Part shown: positions 42,915 through 54,563 of the stretch, piece after piece | How the letters are laid out: every line of letters begins with the position of its first letter | How positions within the stretch are numbered: position 1 is the first letter of the stretch | Assembly (NCBI GenBank): GCA_023052935.1 | Contig: CM041292.1 | Coordinates: 175,124,400 to 175,188,399, forward strand | Direction: 5' to 3' | From: Piezodorus guildinii | Taxonomy: Eukaryota; Arthropoda; Insecta; Hemiptera; Pentatomidae | DNA: 64,000 nucleotides | Notes under the pieces: model-generated | The model's input: the letters and a program-made list of their open reading frames with translations, nothing else | What the model was told of the DNA's origin: nothing | Databases searched by the model: none | Program-made: the position numbers and the translations under genes

Positions 42915-43625
42915 CAAGGCCACCGTCTTTTCAGACGCCTCGGAGGATTAACAGGAAGGGATGGGGACGAGAGTTTTAAGTTTTTAGAGTTAAAGGAGCT
43001 GTATCGATTTTGGGCTAAGTCTGCAACTAATGGGATATTAGAAGTCTCTATAGATGATTTTATTAGTAACAAAATAAGGAGCATTTAGGATTTTTCATAG
43101 TATTTTGGATGCGGAAGGAATTTGACGGTTCAGTAAAACCCCATACCTCAATGTTATATGTCCAAATAGGTCTAAGAATGGTTAAATAAACAAGTTTTTT
43201 TGTAGTAAATAGGTAGTTTTGATCGTTTTTCAAATATTGTATTAAACGGTATCTAGAGCAGTTTCTTGTAGTTTAAGTCTTGTATGAGGATTCCAAGTAA
43301 GGGGTTTATCAAGATGGAGTCCTAGATATCATTTGTTCTACTGGGATGAGTGGGATTATTAAAGCAGTAGTAAGGAAGTCATAGGTTTACGAGGTATAGT
43401 AAAGGTTATTTGATGGGATTTATTTTAATTCTCCAGTTTTAACACCATCCTTCAATGGCAGATATATGTTTCTGTAGGACTTGGGATGCAGGGGGCAACA
43501 GGATCGTTATTTACGAAAAACACACATGTGTCATCAGCGTAAATTAGATGGCTAGATTGCTTTAACTTAGAATTTTCTTTAGCTTTGTTGGTTTGATATA
43601 ATTTACAATGTCCCATTATTAGTGG
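42915..43625 (-). mobile_element. Family A non-LTR copy A4, fragment
   Basis: On the minus strand it includes LIYADDTCVFFVNNDP (domain C) at 43452-43560 and the thumb region, with the RRLGG-type end near 42930. The 3' UTR and poly-A are lost. Several frame breaks are present. Confidence 0.75.
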
Positions 43626-43950
43626 TAACATCAAATTTAAAACTTTAAACTATTATAGAATTTTGTGAACGATTAAGAGAGAAAAAAATTAAATGTATTC
43701 TCACAGGTTAATGACATATTTCTGGAAATATGAGTCGTAATATACCGTTGGAACCCAAGGTAAATAGAAAAAAAAATGTTAGAAGTAAAGTCTTACAAAT
43801 TATTGAAATGTGAAATAAACCTAATTTTGTTAATTATTAGTAATTTCAATTTATAATTTATTTCATGAAAAAATGGATTTTAACAATATCTCTATGGAAA
43901 CTATTCCTATTACTTTTAACTCTAATTATAAACTTTAAAATTGATTTCCA

Positions 43951-43990
43951 GAAAGTAAGTGTATGTTGTGTGATGCACGCAACAGATTTT
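43951..43990 (-). repeat. R element 5'-end fragment
   Basis: Reverse of the R start: AAGTAAGTGTATG, then GTGATGCACGCAACAGATT. Only about 40 bp are kept. Confidence 0.45.
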
Positions 43991-45239
43991 TTATTTTAAG
44001 TTTGCTCATTGCTCAGTTGTCGGTTAAATTGAGAGCACAACTTCTTCCTCGGGTTATTGGCCAAAGTTGATTCAGAGTAATTGCCGTGAAAGAAAGGAAA
44101 ACACAAAGGTGTACACAACGAATGTCACCATGATAGATGTAGCTTCCACGGTCAGCTTTGTGAAAAGAACAATTGTGAGATCGGAATCGATATATCGAAT
44201 AAGTGCGGGGCACGTCCTCCATTACCGTCCATCCATACCTAGCTCTTGTTCCGTCATTCTAAAACCGTCTTTTTCCGATACTATAAAGTATATTATTTAT
44301 CATATGCGTTGAACGTTTTCGCAAAATAAAAATATCTGTATTGAGTAGCTTCTATGAATGATATAAACTAGTGAATCTCTGTAAAATATACATAAAATAG
44401 TGGCAATGAAGATCAATTTATTTATCAACAAGCAAGAAAGAAATACAATAAAAAATTAAAAAAACAGTAGTTTCGAAAAAAACGTGGACGGCTTAAGGAG
44501 TATGGCGTACACTGGTTCAAAAGCTTAGTAATTCGGAAAAAAAATTTGTGCGATTTCGGCTTAAAATTTTTGAAAAAATTAAACGTATCCTTTGGTACAA
44601 ACTACATTTGTGGCCACTTGGGTCACAAAATTAGGTCAATTTGACCCACAAAACTCCCGCGGTTTGCATAATCGCGGGCCCATATATATTACATTACAAG
44701 CAAGGGGATATATCATCATACGTCCACAAATACATGACAGTCCTTTAGAAAATAATTAATATTTACAAAACTCAAAATAAAATAAAGTTCACTTAATAAT
44801 TTATTAAAGTTTAAAGCTGGACTCATTCCAACAAAGCTTTTGTTGTAAGGCTCTTAACTTTTGGTTCTTGTCTTAATCAACTTATATAGAGTTCCGATGA
44901 TATCATCATAATATTAAAAAGGTCTTGGTTTGTAGTTAAGCGAGATATTTTCCTACTGTAGTGAGTCCTGTAATATTCATATTCTTCATTCCGGCTTTTT
45001 TGGGCCTCTTCCTAAAGAGTGCCAATTGGTTAAGTAAAAAGATCTATTGTTTGTTTGAAAGAGGACTCGGTGCATAGTTGAAAGTATTACCAGGGGTACA
45101 TGGACATAGTTAATTCCACTGTTTGTCTGGTATATACGTCAAATTTATCAGCCACTGTTCAATACCTCCAAGTTTACAGCCAATCTTTTTATTAAATGAT
45201 TGTCAATTCTTGTAATATATGCCACTAATTGATATCTGT
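43991..45239. other. Unassigned stretch with a G+C-richer block
   Basis: The block at 44020-44290 is richer in G+C than its flanks and is open for 60-80 codons on both strands, but neither translation has a recognisable motif. The rest (44291-45239) is AT-rich and empty. Confidence 0.4.
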
Positions 45240-45720
45240 AAAATATAATTGATGACAAACCTTTATTATGTGTTTATTTAAATGTACTGTTGCCTGGAGC
45301 TGTTCGATTTCGAACTCGATACGAGTTTTTTCGCGGCTAATAACCTTCGCAGTTTCCTTAATAAATTCAAATTTTACTGGTCTGCAATATCTAGTTGACG
45401 AAGGTCACAAAGTTTTCCATACAACCTGTTCAGGATTTCTTTGTCGATTTTTTTTTAATGTGACTATAGACGTTAAAAATAAATTTGCATCTGAAACATT
45501 AGGTTCTTTAAACCGCTGCATGTATTCATGTATTCTGAAGCACTGCTAAACCTCCACTTTGTGTGAAAAATGTAATCGTGTTCTGCGTCATGGTTAATTT
45601 GATTTACAGAATGTGACAGGAGTCGATGGGTTGTGTGGTCAGGTAAATCTTGTAGAGGTAATTGTGCTGATGACTCTGTAACTATTACGTTTTCCGGGTA
45701 ACATTTAGCTTTTCCTTCTA
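45240..45720 (-). pseudogene. RAG1/Transib-like transposase relic
   Basis: Minus strand, in order: SSAQLPLQDLPDHTTHRL, then HTKWRFSSASEYM, a frameshift, QRFKEPNVSDANLFLTSIV, VVWKTL, an in-frame TGA where the family has a basic residue, then PSSTRYCRPVKFEFIKET and EFEIEQLQ. The order PLQ..LDHT, KWG.DGSSG, (N)LF.TSLVPL, V(V)WKN.RPSS.RYCRP..FEF.KE is what I know from RAG1/Transib-type proteins in invertebrates. It is short (about 160 codons of a much longer protein) and dead. No termini were found. Confidence 0.6.
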
Positions 45721-45756
45721 ACGTTTTGGAGTAATGGGGTAATTGGAGTAATATAT

Positions 45757-46001
45757 CTGTGGTGGTTCGTGAAAAACTGGATAACTCGAGTTATATAAAA
45801 AATGAGTTAACTCCACTTATCGCTCCCTAAGACCGTCTCCTACGTCGTGTTAAATTGATTAAAGAAATTTCATGGTGGAAGAAATTTCAGGTAGAAAGAA
45901 AACTGTATGTTAATTACTATTTTGGGTATTAGTAAAACTTTAAGTCGCTCACCAGTAAAATGGAAGATTTTGACTTAACCAGTTATTCACGACCGCCACA
46001 G
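45757..46001. mobile_element. 245-bp MITE with CTGTGGYGG ends, copy 2
   Basis: Same family as 19498-19738 but inverted: its reverse complement also reads CTGTGGCGG.CGTGAATAA, TTAAGTCAAA and GGTGAGCGACTTAAAG. It is flanked by ATAT-like bases. It starts some 35 bp beyond the RAG1/Transib-like relic. Confidence 0.85.
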
Positions 46002-49000
46002 ATATTATGTCCGATGTCATTAGCAGCTGTTCGAATAATCTCATACTGATATTTGGAAAGCTTAGCTTGAATTATGAGAGCTTATGCAGTGTCTACGTCA
46101 AACGTAGATACATATGGTTCTTTACTTGATGAGGTAGCATCGATGAGAGATTGAGAATGATTTTTCCGAAAGTTTTTTTCATCAAATGTCCATTATTGAA
46201 CGCAATAAACCAAAATAATTCTAATCTAAAGAAAAATGTATATAAGCTTTGTAAATACATTCTTCCATTTAATAATATTACATCATGTTACAATAATTAT
46301 CTCAAAAAATAAAAATATATAAAGAAAGAACACCTATACCTCTGCAACCCATGAGTGCCTTGGATCTTATAACACTTTTGTTGTTATTTATAGAGGCTGG
46401 GTGTGCCCCCAGGATGGTCTTCCTACCTCTGTGCCACCTCTGAATTATTCTACCACAGCCGGATTTCAATACGGAAGCAGAAGTACAGTAGTCTAGTAAT
46501 CTATTCACCAGACCACATATCTTAATCTCATCCAAACAATATTAAAACAAATAAAATTTAAGACAATTATATTATTATTGCTTATTATACTGTGTTGCCG
46601 ATCGTCTAGCAAATGTGATTTCTTGAATTTTTTCAAGATATTCCTATTGGGTTCTCCTGGTAACAACTTGATCTGGTTATTATGTGTAGATGGTAATCAG
46701 TTGACACAAACAGACTTGGATGTAATACTTTAAATAAGAGATTAACCAAGCTTTCTTCCCCAAACTTTTAAAACCAAAAGCAGTACTCGGGTGATTCTAG
46801 CGCTTCTTGATTAACTGCATCTCAGGTATTAAGAGTCAGTGGAGGATAAGCGAGGTCGCTATCGCTAACGGCGTTGGCAATTTAAATACTTTTGATTTAA
46901 TGATTACGTCTACGGTTATTTATTGTGCGTCTTTTTAAGCCTACCTATCTAGTAAAAAAAATAAAATAAAAAAACTTACGCGGCCCAATTATAATTGGAA
47001 TCTGATCCAACTTCTATTAATTTTACACTATAAGCATATATTTCTTCCACGCGACCCGGTAGTCATAGTAAACCCTATTGCTTTTCATCGAGTGTAGGGT
47101 TTTATAATAAATAAGAACCGGTTTTGAGACTTCGCGTGTCAATATAAAGAAGCTGATCACCATGCATTCCTATTATCCTTCAATAGGCGTAAAGCTTTGA
47201 TAAAGTGACGCCTTCTGTCTCTGCCTGGAGTTAACTCTTCGAGGGTGTCCCAAGTGTAATTCTGTCGCCTAACTTCTTCCAGTAAATAACTCCTCCTCGT
47301 CTTTGCAGCCTACCGACCTGACATTATTCATCAACATTCCACTCGAGAACGCCTTCGACGATGCCTCCTCTCACCCTTAAGGTGCTTGATCCACATAAGA
47401 TTAGTAGTATAAATTGATTAATGAATTAAATTCGCTTAAATCGATGCAAAATTATTTATTTTATTTCATTCAAATATTTGTATATAAATTCGAATTGCAT
47501 TCGCTATTATTATACCTTGTATTCGTGAAAACAGGTTTGTTGACATTCTTTCCTAATAATGGATTAGTATCGCAACAGTCCCAATCCTTAAAAACTCAGT
47601 ACTGTTGAACTTCCAAGTTCCCAAAGTCGGTGGAGGTTCAGCTCAACACTGATTGTCGACACTCTCTATTTGCTATACCACGTGTCCAATTATCAACTAC
47701 TTCTCTCTTCCTCATGAGTCCCTTCCAAGCCATACTCTCCATTACTTAATATTTTCACCTCACAGGAAGTCTTCCTCTCCTTATACCATCAGCTTCCCAA
47801 TCTCAAGCCTCTCAAGTGCCCGCAACATCTCTGACGTCACTCTTCGATTACCTCTGGGATATTGTTTGTTACATTCATTTTCTCCCTACAATGCTATTTT
47901 TTATCCTTTCAATCCTCAATATCATTGCTGCTCTCATCCAAAAACCATTTTTCTCTTGAGTCTTGCTAATAGAACATGTCTCCAATTGTATAATTTTTTT
48001 TTTGTTTCTGGTAATATTACAATACTACTCCATACTGGATTAAGCATGACCACAATTTTCTTTCCATTTGAGACTTTTTTTTTCTCCATGTTCTGCCACC
48101 TACTTTTTATTGTGAATCTCACATAGCAGAATTGTTCCATTCGACTCAGATGCCGAATGTAGGGTTGGTGCACTATCACTTTCCTACACACAGTATTAAA
48201 TTTTATTGTAATTAATTTTAAGAATCCTTATATTGATCAACATCAATAAATATTAGTATCTATTCCTCAGAAACCAATAAATGCCACAGGTATTTCCTTT
48301 AATGGGATACCAATTTTTCTACAATCAATTTCTTGATCCAATCTTTTAGGCATTCGAGCAGGTATATTTTAAATAGGGTGGGAGACATGAAGTATCCTTG
48401 GAATAACCTTCATCGAAATATCAGTTAAATATTAATTGAATGCTAACCATTTACTCAACAACAATGTGATGTTTTCTACAGATTATATCGAGTTCGGAAC
48501 ACGTAAAATAAGAACCTGCTATTTTTATACCTTTTAATAATCAAGTCAAATACAGATCGGAAAAACACGATTCTAATTAACAGATATTCCAACCATAGGT
48601 CCATTAAATGTTGATTCATCACTAAATACGTATTTCTACGATAAAATAACAATACACCGTGATTAAAATGATACTGCTCGAGAGATATGAATGTCAGATA
48701 AGCCCATATTCGTTATCAAAGAGTATTTATTGACTTTTAATACCGTACTATTAGCCTGGGAGCGTATCGATCTGTTGTCCGGGCAAATTACACTGGCTCT
48801 CTTGAAACCTCATAAAGATTTCACCTACGCAATTATCCTTAACAACTTCCGCTGACGGCTCAATAGTAAAAGCTAATTAGTTTGTTTCTTTTATTGCATT
48901 TCACCATTTTGTTTTGTTTACGACTGTTTCATATGTTTTTTTCGTCTTGAAAATTGGATAGAAATCAGAATCATAGGATATTTTAAAATTAACTCTCTCA

Positions 49001-49155
49001 TCGATGACCTTGCCGAAAAACGATTTACAAGATATATTAATTTCCTTTCTGAAAGATTAAAATGCCTTATCATGACTGTAAATACTTTCTTACGATATTC
49101 TTCTTCTTATACAAATTTCAAACAATGGTTTATAAAAGTTAGTTTTTATTGTAGT
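46002..49155. other. Largely unassigned 3.1 kb
   Basis: Contents: AT-rich DNA; a short block at 46310-46450 whose minus translation faintly recalls an RTE C-terminus; a G+C-richer block at 47050-47400 with no motif; and a 157-codon plus-strand frame (47653-48126), rich in S, L, F and P, without a known domain, which I regard as a degenerate repeat rather than a gene. Confidence 0.4.
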
Positions 49156-50335
49156 TATAATAATAATAACTTTATTCTGGGACTATATCCCTTGAGAACA
49201 ACAACTTTGTACTGTAAGTATGCACTTTAATATACATGTCTGGCTGAGAAACCAATAAAATTAATTTTTATTTACAAATGTTTGTGAACACAAACAAAAA
49301 AAATTAATGTGAAAAAAAAAATTCCTATAAGAAACTAAAGCTAAAGAATTTTAAAAATAAATGAATTATTCCATGAAGCTAGTATTTTGGTAAAATGAAT
49401 TATTATGTCTTACATTAAAAATAATATAATGTATTGTAATTTTCAAATTTGGTGTGTGTCTGTTTAGAAATGTTAGAATGTTTTGAAAAGATGGAATTTG
49501 AATGGGAGAAGGGAAGAAGCATGGCAAATGTGAGTAGATAGGGAATTCCAGATGGCTGCAGAGCTGATAAAAAAGGATTTATTAACAAATTTAGTTTTGT
49601 GGGTAGGAATGCAAGATCAGAATGGCGTTATCCTAGTTTCAAGTGAGGGGACTGAGGATTTGAATTGTAGGATACTTTGGATGTATAGAGTGTATGGTAA
49701 AGGTATGTTCCGAGGAAGTATTGTCTACGTACGGAAGGTAGGAGCCACTTCAATTCGCTGCATAAGTGGGTCACTGGCGATCTCTTCAAGGTACCGAAGA
49801 TGATTCTTATAAACATATTTCGTAATCCGCTTGAGCCTGTTATCAATAATCTAATTAGGGGGATATTAATGAGGAGACGAGAAGCTTACGGGTGGGAAGA
49901 ACGAGAAGATGCCGGGAGCGATGAAGATACTTAAAAGTACTTATAGTTCGTCTAGTACTTTGGGCGATATGGGAGTCCTGTCAGAGAGAAAAGACTGAAA
50001 CCTTAAAAGGATAAAGATTTTAGTTTGGAAAAAAAAGATAGAATGGTCAAGAGAGTCAAAAGCTGTCTAAAAGTATTAGCACTGTCAGTTTCTTTTCGTC
50101 CATAGCGGTATGAAGTTCGCTGGTAATTTTAAGGAGAGCGCATTGTGTGGAAAAGCCGGAAACCAGACAAGAGAGGATCGAGCAGTTTTGACTTTTCTAG
50201 GAAATTAGATTATTGTGACTGGACATTTTTTTCGAGCGATTTAGAAAGGTTCGAGAGAATACTAGAGCGATAGTCTTTAGGGTAAGTAAGTTATTTTATT
50301 AATAGAGTTGAGAATTGCATTTTGGTGCATGGAGG
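49156..50335 (-). mobile_element. Family B non-LTR copy B2, 5'-truncated
   Basis: The 3' end is an ATA-rich repeat followed by ACTTTATTCTGGGAC, as in B1. The minus frame 49846-49628 encodes FGTLKRSPVTHLCSELKWL, then RRQYFLGTYLY, matching the B1 thumb. A decayed RT part continues to about 50335. The RTE copy C2 starts about 40 bp further on. Confidence 0.85.
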
Positions 50336-50831
50336 GCATGGAATATTGAGTAAAACGAATTCTCGATCATTATCACTATCTATCTATCTTCATAGCTCTA
50401 CAACCCATGAAGGGTCCTGGCTTCCTCTAGCAGCAAGCGCTACGATTCCCTGTCTTGTGCTGCGGCCATCCAGCTTCCCACATTCAAGAAGTTTCGTGCG
50501 TCATTGGCTACACAATCCGCCCAGCGCAGCCTTGGCCTCCCAACCTTGCGACGACTGTAAACGATTTCGGTTAGTAATCTCTTTGGAGGCATATTATCAG
50601 CCATTCGTGCCAGATGTCCTGCCCATCGATGCCTCCCGATCTTAACGAAGCGGGATACTTCAGTTTCACAATATAAATCGTACAGCTCTCTGTTGCTCCT
50701 CCTCCTCCATTCATTATTTTCACAAACACCGCCATATATTCGGCGCAATACTTTCCGCTCGAATATAAGTAGAAGCTGGTCCTCAGCTCTTGATGTCGCC
50801 CACGTTTCTGAGCCGTAACATAGTACAGGTC

Positions 50832-51249
50832 AGTTAACAAATAACACTTTTATATAAACTTTTGTTTATTTAAACACAATCAAAAGAGACACATAAACTT
50901 CTTACTAATATAATGTATTTCAACTTTATCATAACAACATCTTGACCGGAGTGCCCTGGCCCTAGGATTTGGAGGGTACATATATGAAGGAATAGTGGAG
51001 GGGATGGAGGAAAGGCGGCAGAGATCAAATGGAGGGACATATACACTTAGCACCCATAATGTCAAAGTACTTCTTGTAGGGGTTCAGGTTTGTGTTTTGG
51101 GCTAAAGACCCTTCGGAGGTAGAAGGCGGCATCCTTTGTAATAGGAGGCAATATAAATATTACTAATAACAATTAAAATAATATCTTTATAATTATAATT
51201 ACTATTGTAATAGCAATTACAATAGATGAGTAAATCTCATTCCATAACT
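50832..51249 (-). repeat. 3' LTR of the gag-only element
   Basis: This LTR is 418 bp. Compared by eye with the other LTR it differs at about five places over 50942-51249 but at roughly a fifth of positions over 50832-50941. That second part is the end that follows the start of transcription in the element's orientation (U5 side). Confidence 0.9.
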
Positions 51250-51261
51250 ACTCTCCCCTTT
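51250..51261 (-). promoter_or_regulatory. Polypurine tract
   Basis: AAAGGGGAGAGT on the minus strand directly borders the 3' LTR (next bases AGTTATGG). This is the usual primer site for plus-strand DNA synthesis in LTR elements. Confidence 0.8.
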
Positions 51262-52225
51262 AAGCACGAAGCCCCTTGAGTGCAATGTTGAATTATGTTA
51301 GTTGAAATTATTTGAATATGTATAACATAGGCTATTGGAAATTCTGGATAGGAAGGCTCAGAGGAGGAAAAAGGAACAATTACTTTTTAACCTATGCTTA
51401 CAACAATTCTTAAAATTAAGAAGTTATACAAACAAAACAAATTCAAAATTCTAATACAACTTAATTACAATTATGATAAATTGACAACAGTGAATTATTT
51501 TTACTATTTGTACAATACTGTAACAATTGTTGGTATAGAAGGTTAGATTTTTGTAGACAATTATATAACATAATAGGTTCTTACCAACACATACAAATAA
51601 TTAAATACGTAAATAGAAAACTGAATTGAGTAAACGCATTAAAACAAATAAATATTTAAACACTATACTACAACATGTAGATTATTTTTTAGTTATGCTG
51701 AAAATTATTTTAATTTTAATTATTTGTTAATCATGAATTATCATTTACAATTTGTTTGATAGAAGGAGCTGTTTCCAATTTTCAGTTTTTTTTTAATAAT
51801 AATATTCGAAAATTTAATTAAATACCTTAAATTGATTATATACAATTAAACTACTATATTTAAAACAATATTCTATAATAGTAATGCTCCAGCTGTATTT
51901 TTACATAAATATGATATGTTTAAATATGCCATCATTTCTGAAACTTTATTCGTGAGTACTGAATTCTACTAAATAAATTTTAACGTTACAAAAGTCTTGA
52001 ACAATTATACTTGTTTTCTATATTTGTTTTTATTTTCATGGTTTTATTTTATTATTATCATTATTTTTCTATTTATTATTAATTTTTTTTTTTAATAATT
52101 ATTCAGGTTATATTCCCACTAGTTAGATTGCTATTTTATTTACTTTAGTGTTTATGTTTATAAATACTTTTAAATATTTATTTTATAATTGATATTCAGA
52201 TACTTATTATAATTTAATACATATT
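51262..52225. other. Non-coding interior of the LTR element
   Basis: Very AT-rich, with no open frame on either strand of useful length. The pol genes would be expected in this place; nothing like D[ST]G, YVDD or integrase motifs is visible. Confidence 0.75.
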
Positions 52226-54250
52226 TCATAGCAGTTTACCAATATCGTTTTTTCTCTTATTTTCTCTCCCTTTTTTTTTTTTTTTTTTTTCATTATATTT
52301 TTTTTTTTTCACACCTCGACCCGCCAGATAGGTAGTAAAATTTTCATCAGGTCTAAGCATCCAGAGGCAAATTTCATCCTTGCCCTTGGGCCATCTAGAA
52401 ATATTTTGAATTTCATCTTTTACTCTACTTTTTAAAATTTTGTCAATATCACCAGAGGTAACTTTATTTTCTGTTAGTTTCGTTTTTTTCCTAAAGAAAG
52501 AATATTTTAACAACTGTTCCGGATTAACTTTAAAATTATCCTTTTTTTGATTTACTATAATAGTTGACATATCTTTAATTTTATTATTATTTAATGGCTT
52601 AATTTTTCTAACATCAATCTCACTAATACTCCCGGGTTCCTCAGGCTTAGTAAATTTCTTTATTTTTAGTTTTTGTTTTTGAAATTTACTAACATTACAC
52701 GAATTTTGTTCGAAATTCGGGCATTCAAGTGATTTATCATTTAAAATAGATTCTGTTTTACAATTAAGTTTATCTTCAGATTGGGGAATATTTAGTAAGT
52801 CTGTATTTGGGACTAAATGATTTTCAATTGTGGTTATTGAACTATTTTCTTGACAAGATTCCATGGACTCCGTATTTTTCAAATCATTTTTAATTATAAG
52901 CTGTTTTAAACTACTGGATTCGACCACAAATAATTCTTTCTTTTCCTCAGACGGTTTTAATAAGTTTAAATCTGGTTCTCCTGTCATCGTTTTTACTATA
53001 TCTTTGTGATCTATTTGATTTTTTAAAACTGTTTTTAATTCTTTAGTTATTTTATTATTTTTTAAATTCAAATCAACATCCATAGCCAAAATATCTGATT
53101 TACAATTCAATATTATATTTTCTTTTTCCGAATCTCTGATTTCTCTATTTGGTTGTTTTTCAAATTCCGTTTTATTAAAAGGATTGTTTAAAATTAGGTT
53201 AGGTTCAGCATTAAATTTAATGGTATCCTTTGCACTATTTTCCTCTACCTTACTGTTTTCCTCGATTACTTTATTTAGATCTGGTAAACAAGATTTTTGA
53301 TTAATGGCATTTTTAATTAGTTTCAGTTGTTCTTCCGTTTTTGACCAAGTGTTTTCAAATGTTTTACGGTTTTCTTTACTTTTTGTTTTCGGTAAAAAGG
53401 TGGGTCTTAACTTATTTATTTCTTCGATTCGTTTTTCCAACTGTCTTATTCTTACTTCGAGAGAGTTTTTATTAGTAGGTGGCTCATACTCTGTTTCATA
53501 TGTTGGTTGTCGATATGGGTTTGAAATAAAATGATTTTTGTAATTATTTTGATGATTATGATATCTTTTAGAGTATTGTTGCTCCTGCCTGGCACAAGTG
53601 ATTTGGGGACTGTAAAATTCGTTTTGGGGATTAGTAAAGGTTCTTTGATAGCAATCAAAATATGAAAATGATGGGTTATCAAATAATAAGTATTCTTTTT
53701 TCCGGATGAAGTCCTCTAATTCACCAAATTCATTTAAATCATCTATTTTGGTTAACAAATAATTTTTAATGTGCAAAGGCATGTTATTATAAAAATGTTT
53801 AATAATTTGGATGTCCAACTGTTTAATTAGAGGTCTAAATATAACATTTCCGTCTAGTTTATATTTAACAATTATCGAAGTTCTGATTTTACCTAATCTG
53901 CGCAAAAAATCTAAAGGGTGTTCGTTTGGCTGGATATTTGATTTGAATAGTTCGTAAGTCAGTTGCTCAATTGACCTATGGTCACCAAAAGATTTTTTTA
54001 ATAATTCTATTAATTGTTCCGTTGTTTTAAATTTATATGAAAACTTAATATATTCGGCATCTCCGGTTAATCTAGCTAATACTTCGTTTAGTAAAAATTT
54101 TTCATTATCATATTTAAATAAATTATCATCTGCACATGCAATTTCCTTTGATTCTCTAATAGCATTTATAAAAAATAAAAGTTCATGGGAATTACCATTG
54201 TAATATGGTATAAAATCGTAATCAACTCTAGTTATTCGAAATGATGTCAT
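52226..54250 (-). CDS. Gag-like protein, 674 codons, intact
   Basis: This is the structural protein of the LTR element. The start at 54250 begins MTSFRITRVDYDFIPYYNGN. Residues 10-200 follow the pattern of retrotransposon Gag capsid regions (YNGNSHELLFFINAI, then a helix-rich part with NEHPLDFLRRLGKIRTS and DLNEFGELEDFIRKKEYLL). The middle and C-terminal parts are low-complexity, rich in N, K, E and S, and the end is a lysine-rich tail coded by A runs. There is no CCHC zinc knuckle, as in gypsy-group Gags. The frame is open throughout, which contrasts with every other element frame here and suggests youth or selection. The start ATG directly follows the palindrome's target duplication. Confidence 0.8.
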   Translation of the reverse strand: MTSFRITRVDYDFIPYYNGNSHELLFFINAIRESKEIACADDNLFKYDNEKFLLNEVLARLTGDAEYIKFSYKFKTTEQLIELLKKSFGDHRSIEQLTYELFKSNIQPNEHPLDFLRRLGKIRTSIIVKYKLDGNVIFRPLIKQLDIQIIKHFYNNMPLHIKNYLLTKIDDLNEFGELEDFIRKKEYLLFDNPSFSYFDCYQRTFTNPQNEFYSPQITCARQEQQYSKRYHNHQNNYKNHFISNPYRQPTYETEYEPPTNKNSLEVRIRQLEKRIEEINKLRPTFLPKTKSKENRKTFENTWSKTEEQLKLIKNAINQKSCLPDLNKVIEENSKVEENSAKDTIKFNAEPNLILNNPFNKTEFEKQPNREIRDSEKENIILNCKSDILAMDVDLNLKNNKITKELKTVLKNQIDHKDIVKTMTGEPDLNLLKPSEEKKELFVVESSSLKQLIIKNDLKNTESMESCQENSSITTIENHLVPNTDLLNIPQSEDKLNCKTESILNDKSLECPNFEQNSCNVSKFQKQKLKIKKFTKPEEPGSISEIDVRKIKPLNNNKIKDMSTIIVNQKKDNFKVNPEQLLKYSFFRKKTKLTENKVTSGDIDKILKSRVKDEIQNISRWPKGKDEICLWMLRPDENFTTYLAGRGVKKKKYNEKKKKKKGRENKRKNDIGKLL

Positions 54251-54263
54251 ATTAATGTTTTAA

Positions 54264-54563
54264 TGGAAGGAATTAGTCCGGGTGGCGGTCATTAAATGAA
54301 ACAACTAAATAGTTTCAACTATTTTATTGTTTGCCAACGTTTCGACCCCCTTTGTGGGTCATCATCAGGGCGCATGGTGGGAGAATGGAAACTGTTCAGT
54401 TTCCATTCTCCCACCATGCGCCCTGATGATGACCCACAAAGGGGGTCGAAACGTTGGCAAACAATAAAATAGTTGAAACTATTTAGTTGTTTCATTTAAT
54501 GACCGCCACCCGGACTAATTCCTTCCAGTAATTCTCAACGGTCAACTAATTACATCCACAATG
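54264..54563. mobile_element. Foldback insertion with hammerhead-like motifs, probably Penelope-derived
   Basis: Bases 54264-54527 form a near-perfect palindrome: two arms of about 131 bp around the two bases at 54395-54396. A 36-bp non-palindromic tail (54528-54563) follows. The whole is flanked by ATTAATGTTTTAA at 54251-54263 and 54564-54576, a 13-bp target duplication as left by target-primed insertion. Each arm holds CTGATGA, a GACCC/GGGTC stem and GAAAC (plus strand 54423-54452, minus strand 54368-54338 or so). The related relic at 2455-2740 has the same outer motif and tail. Confidence 0.8.
54423..54457 (+). ncRNA. Hammerhead-ribozyme-like motif
   Basis: CTGATGA, a 5-bp stem (GACCC with GGGTC) and GAAAC follow the order of a hammerhead core. 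One extra T between CTGATGA and the stem departs from the standard core, and I could not place the third stem and cleavage site, so activity is doubtful. Such motifs are known in terminal repeats of Penelope-like elements. An identical motif lies on the other strand of the palindrome. Confidence 0.4.

Noticed and set aside
44150..44270. Initiator exon of the aminopeptidase
   Set aside because: A short ATG frame near a GTATGG donor exists, but the phase does not match exon a and the peptide has no family likeness.
46302..46535. RTE C-terminus candidate
   Set aside because: The resemblance to the family C end is only a few residues and no tail or duplication was found, so it is not listed as an element.
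53304..53534. 76-codon frame antisense to gag
   Set aside because: Overlaps an intact 674-codon frame on the other strand and has no motif.
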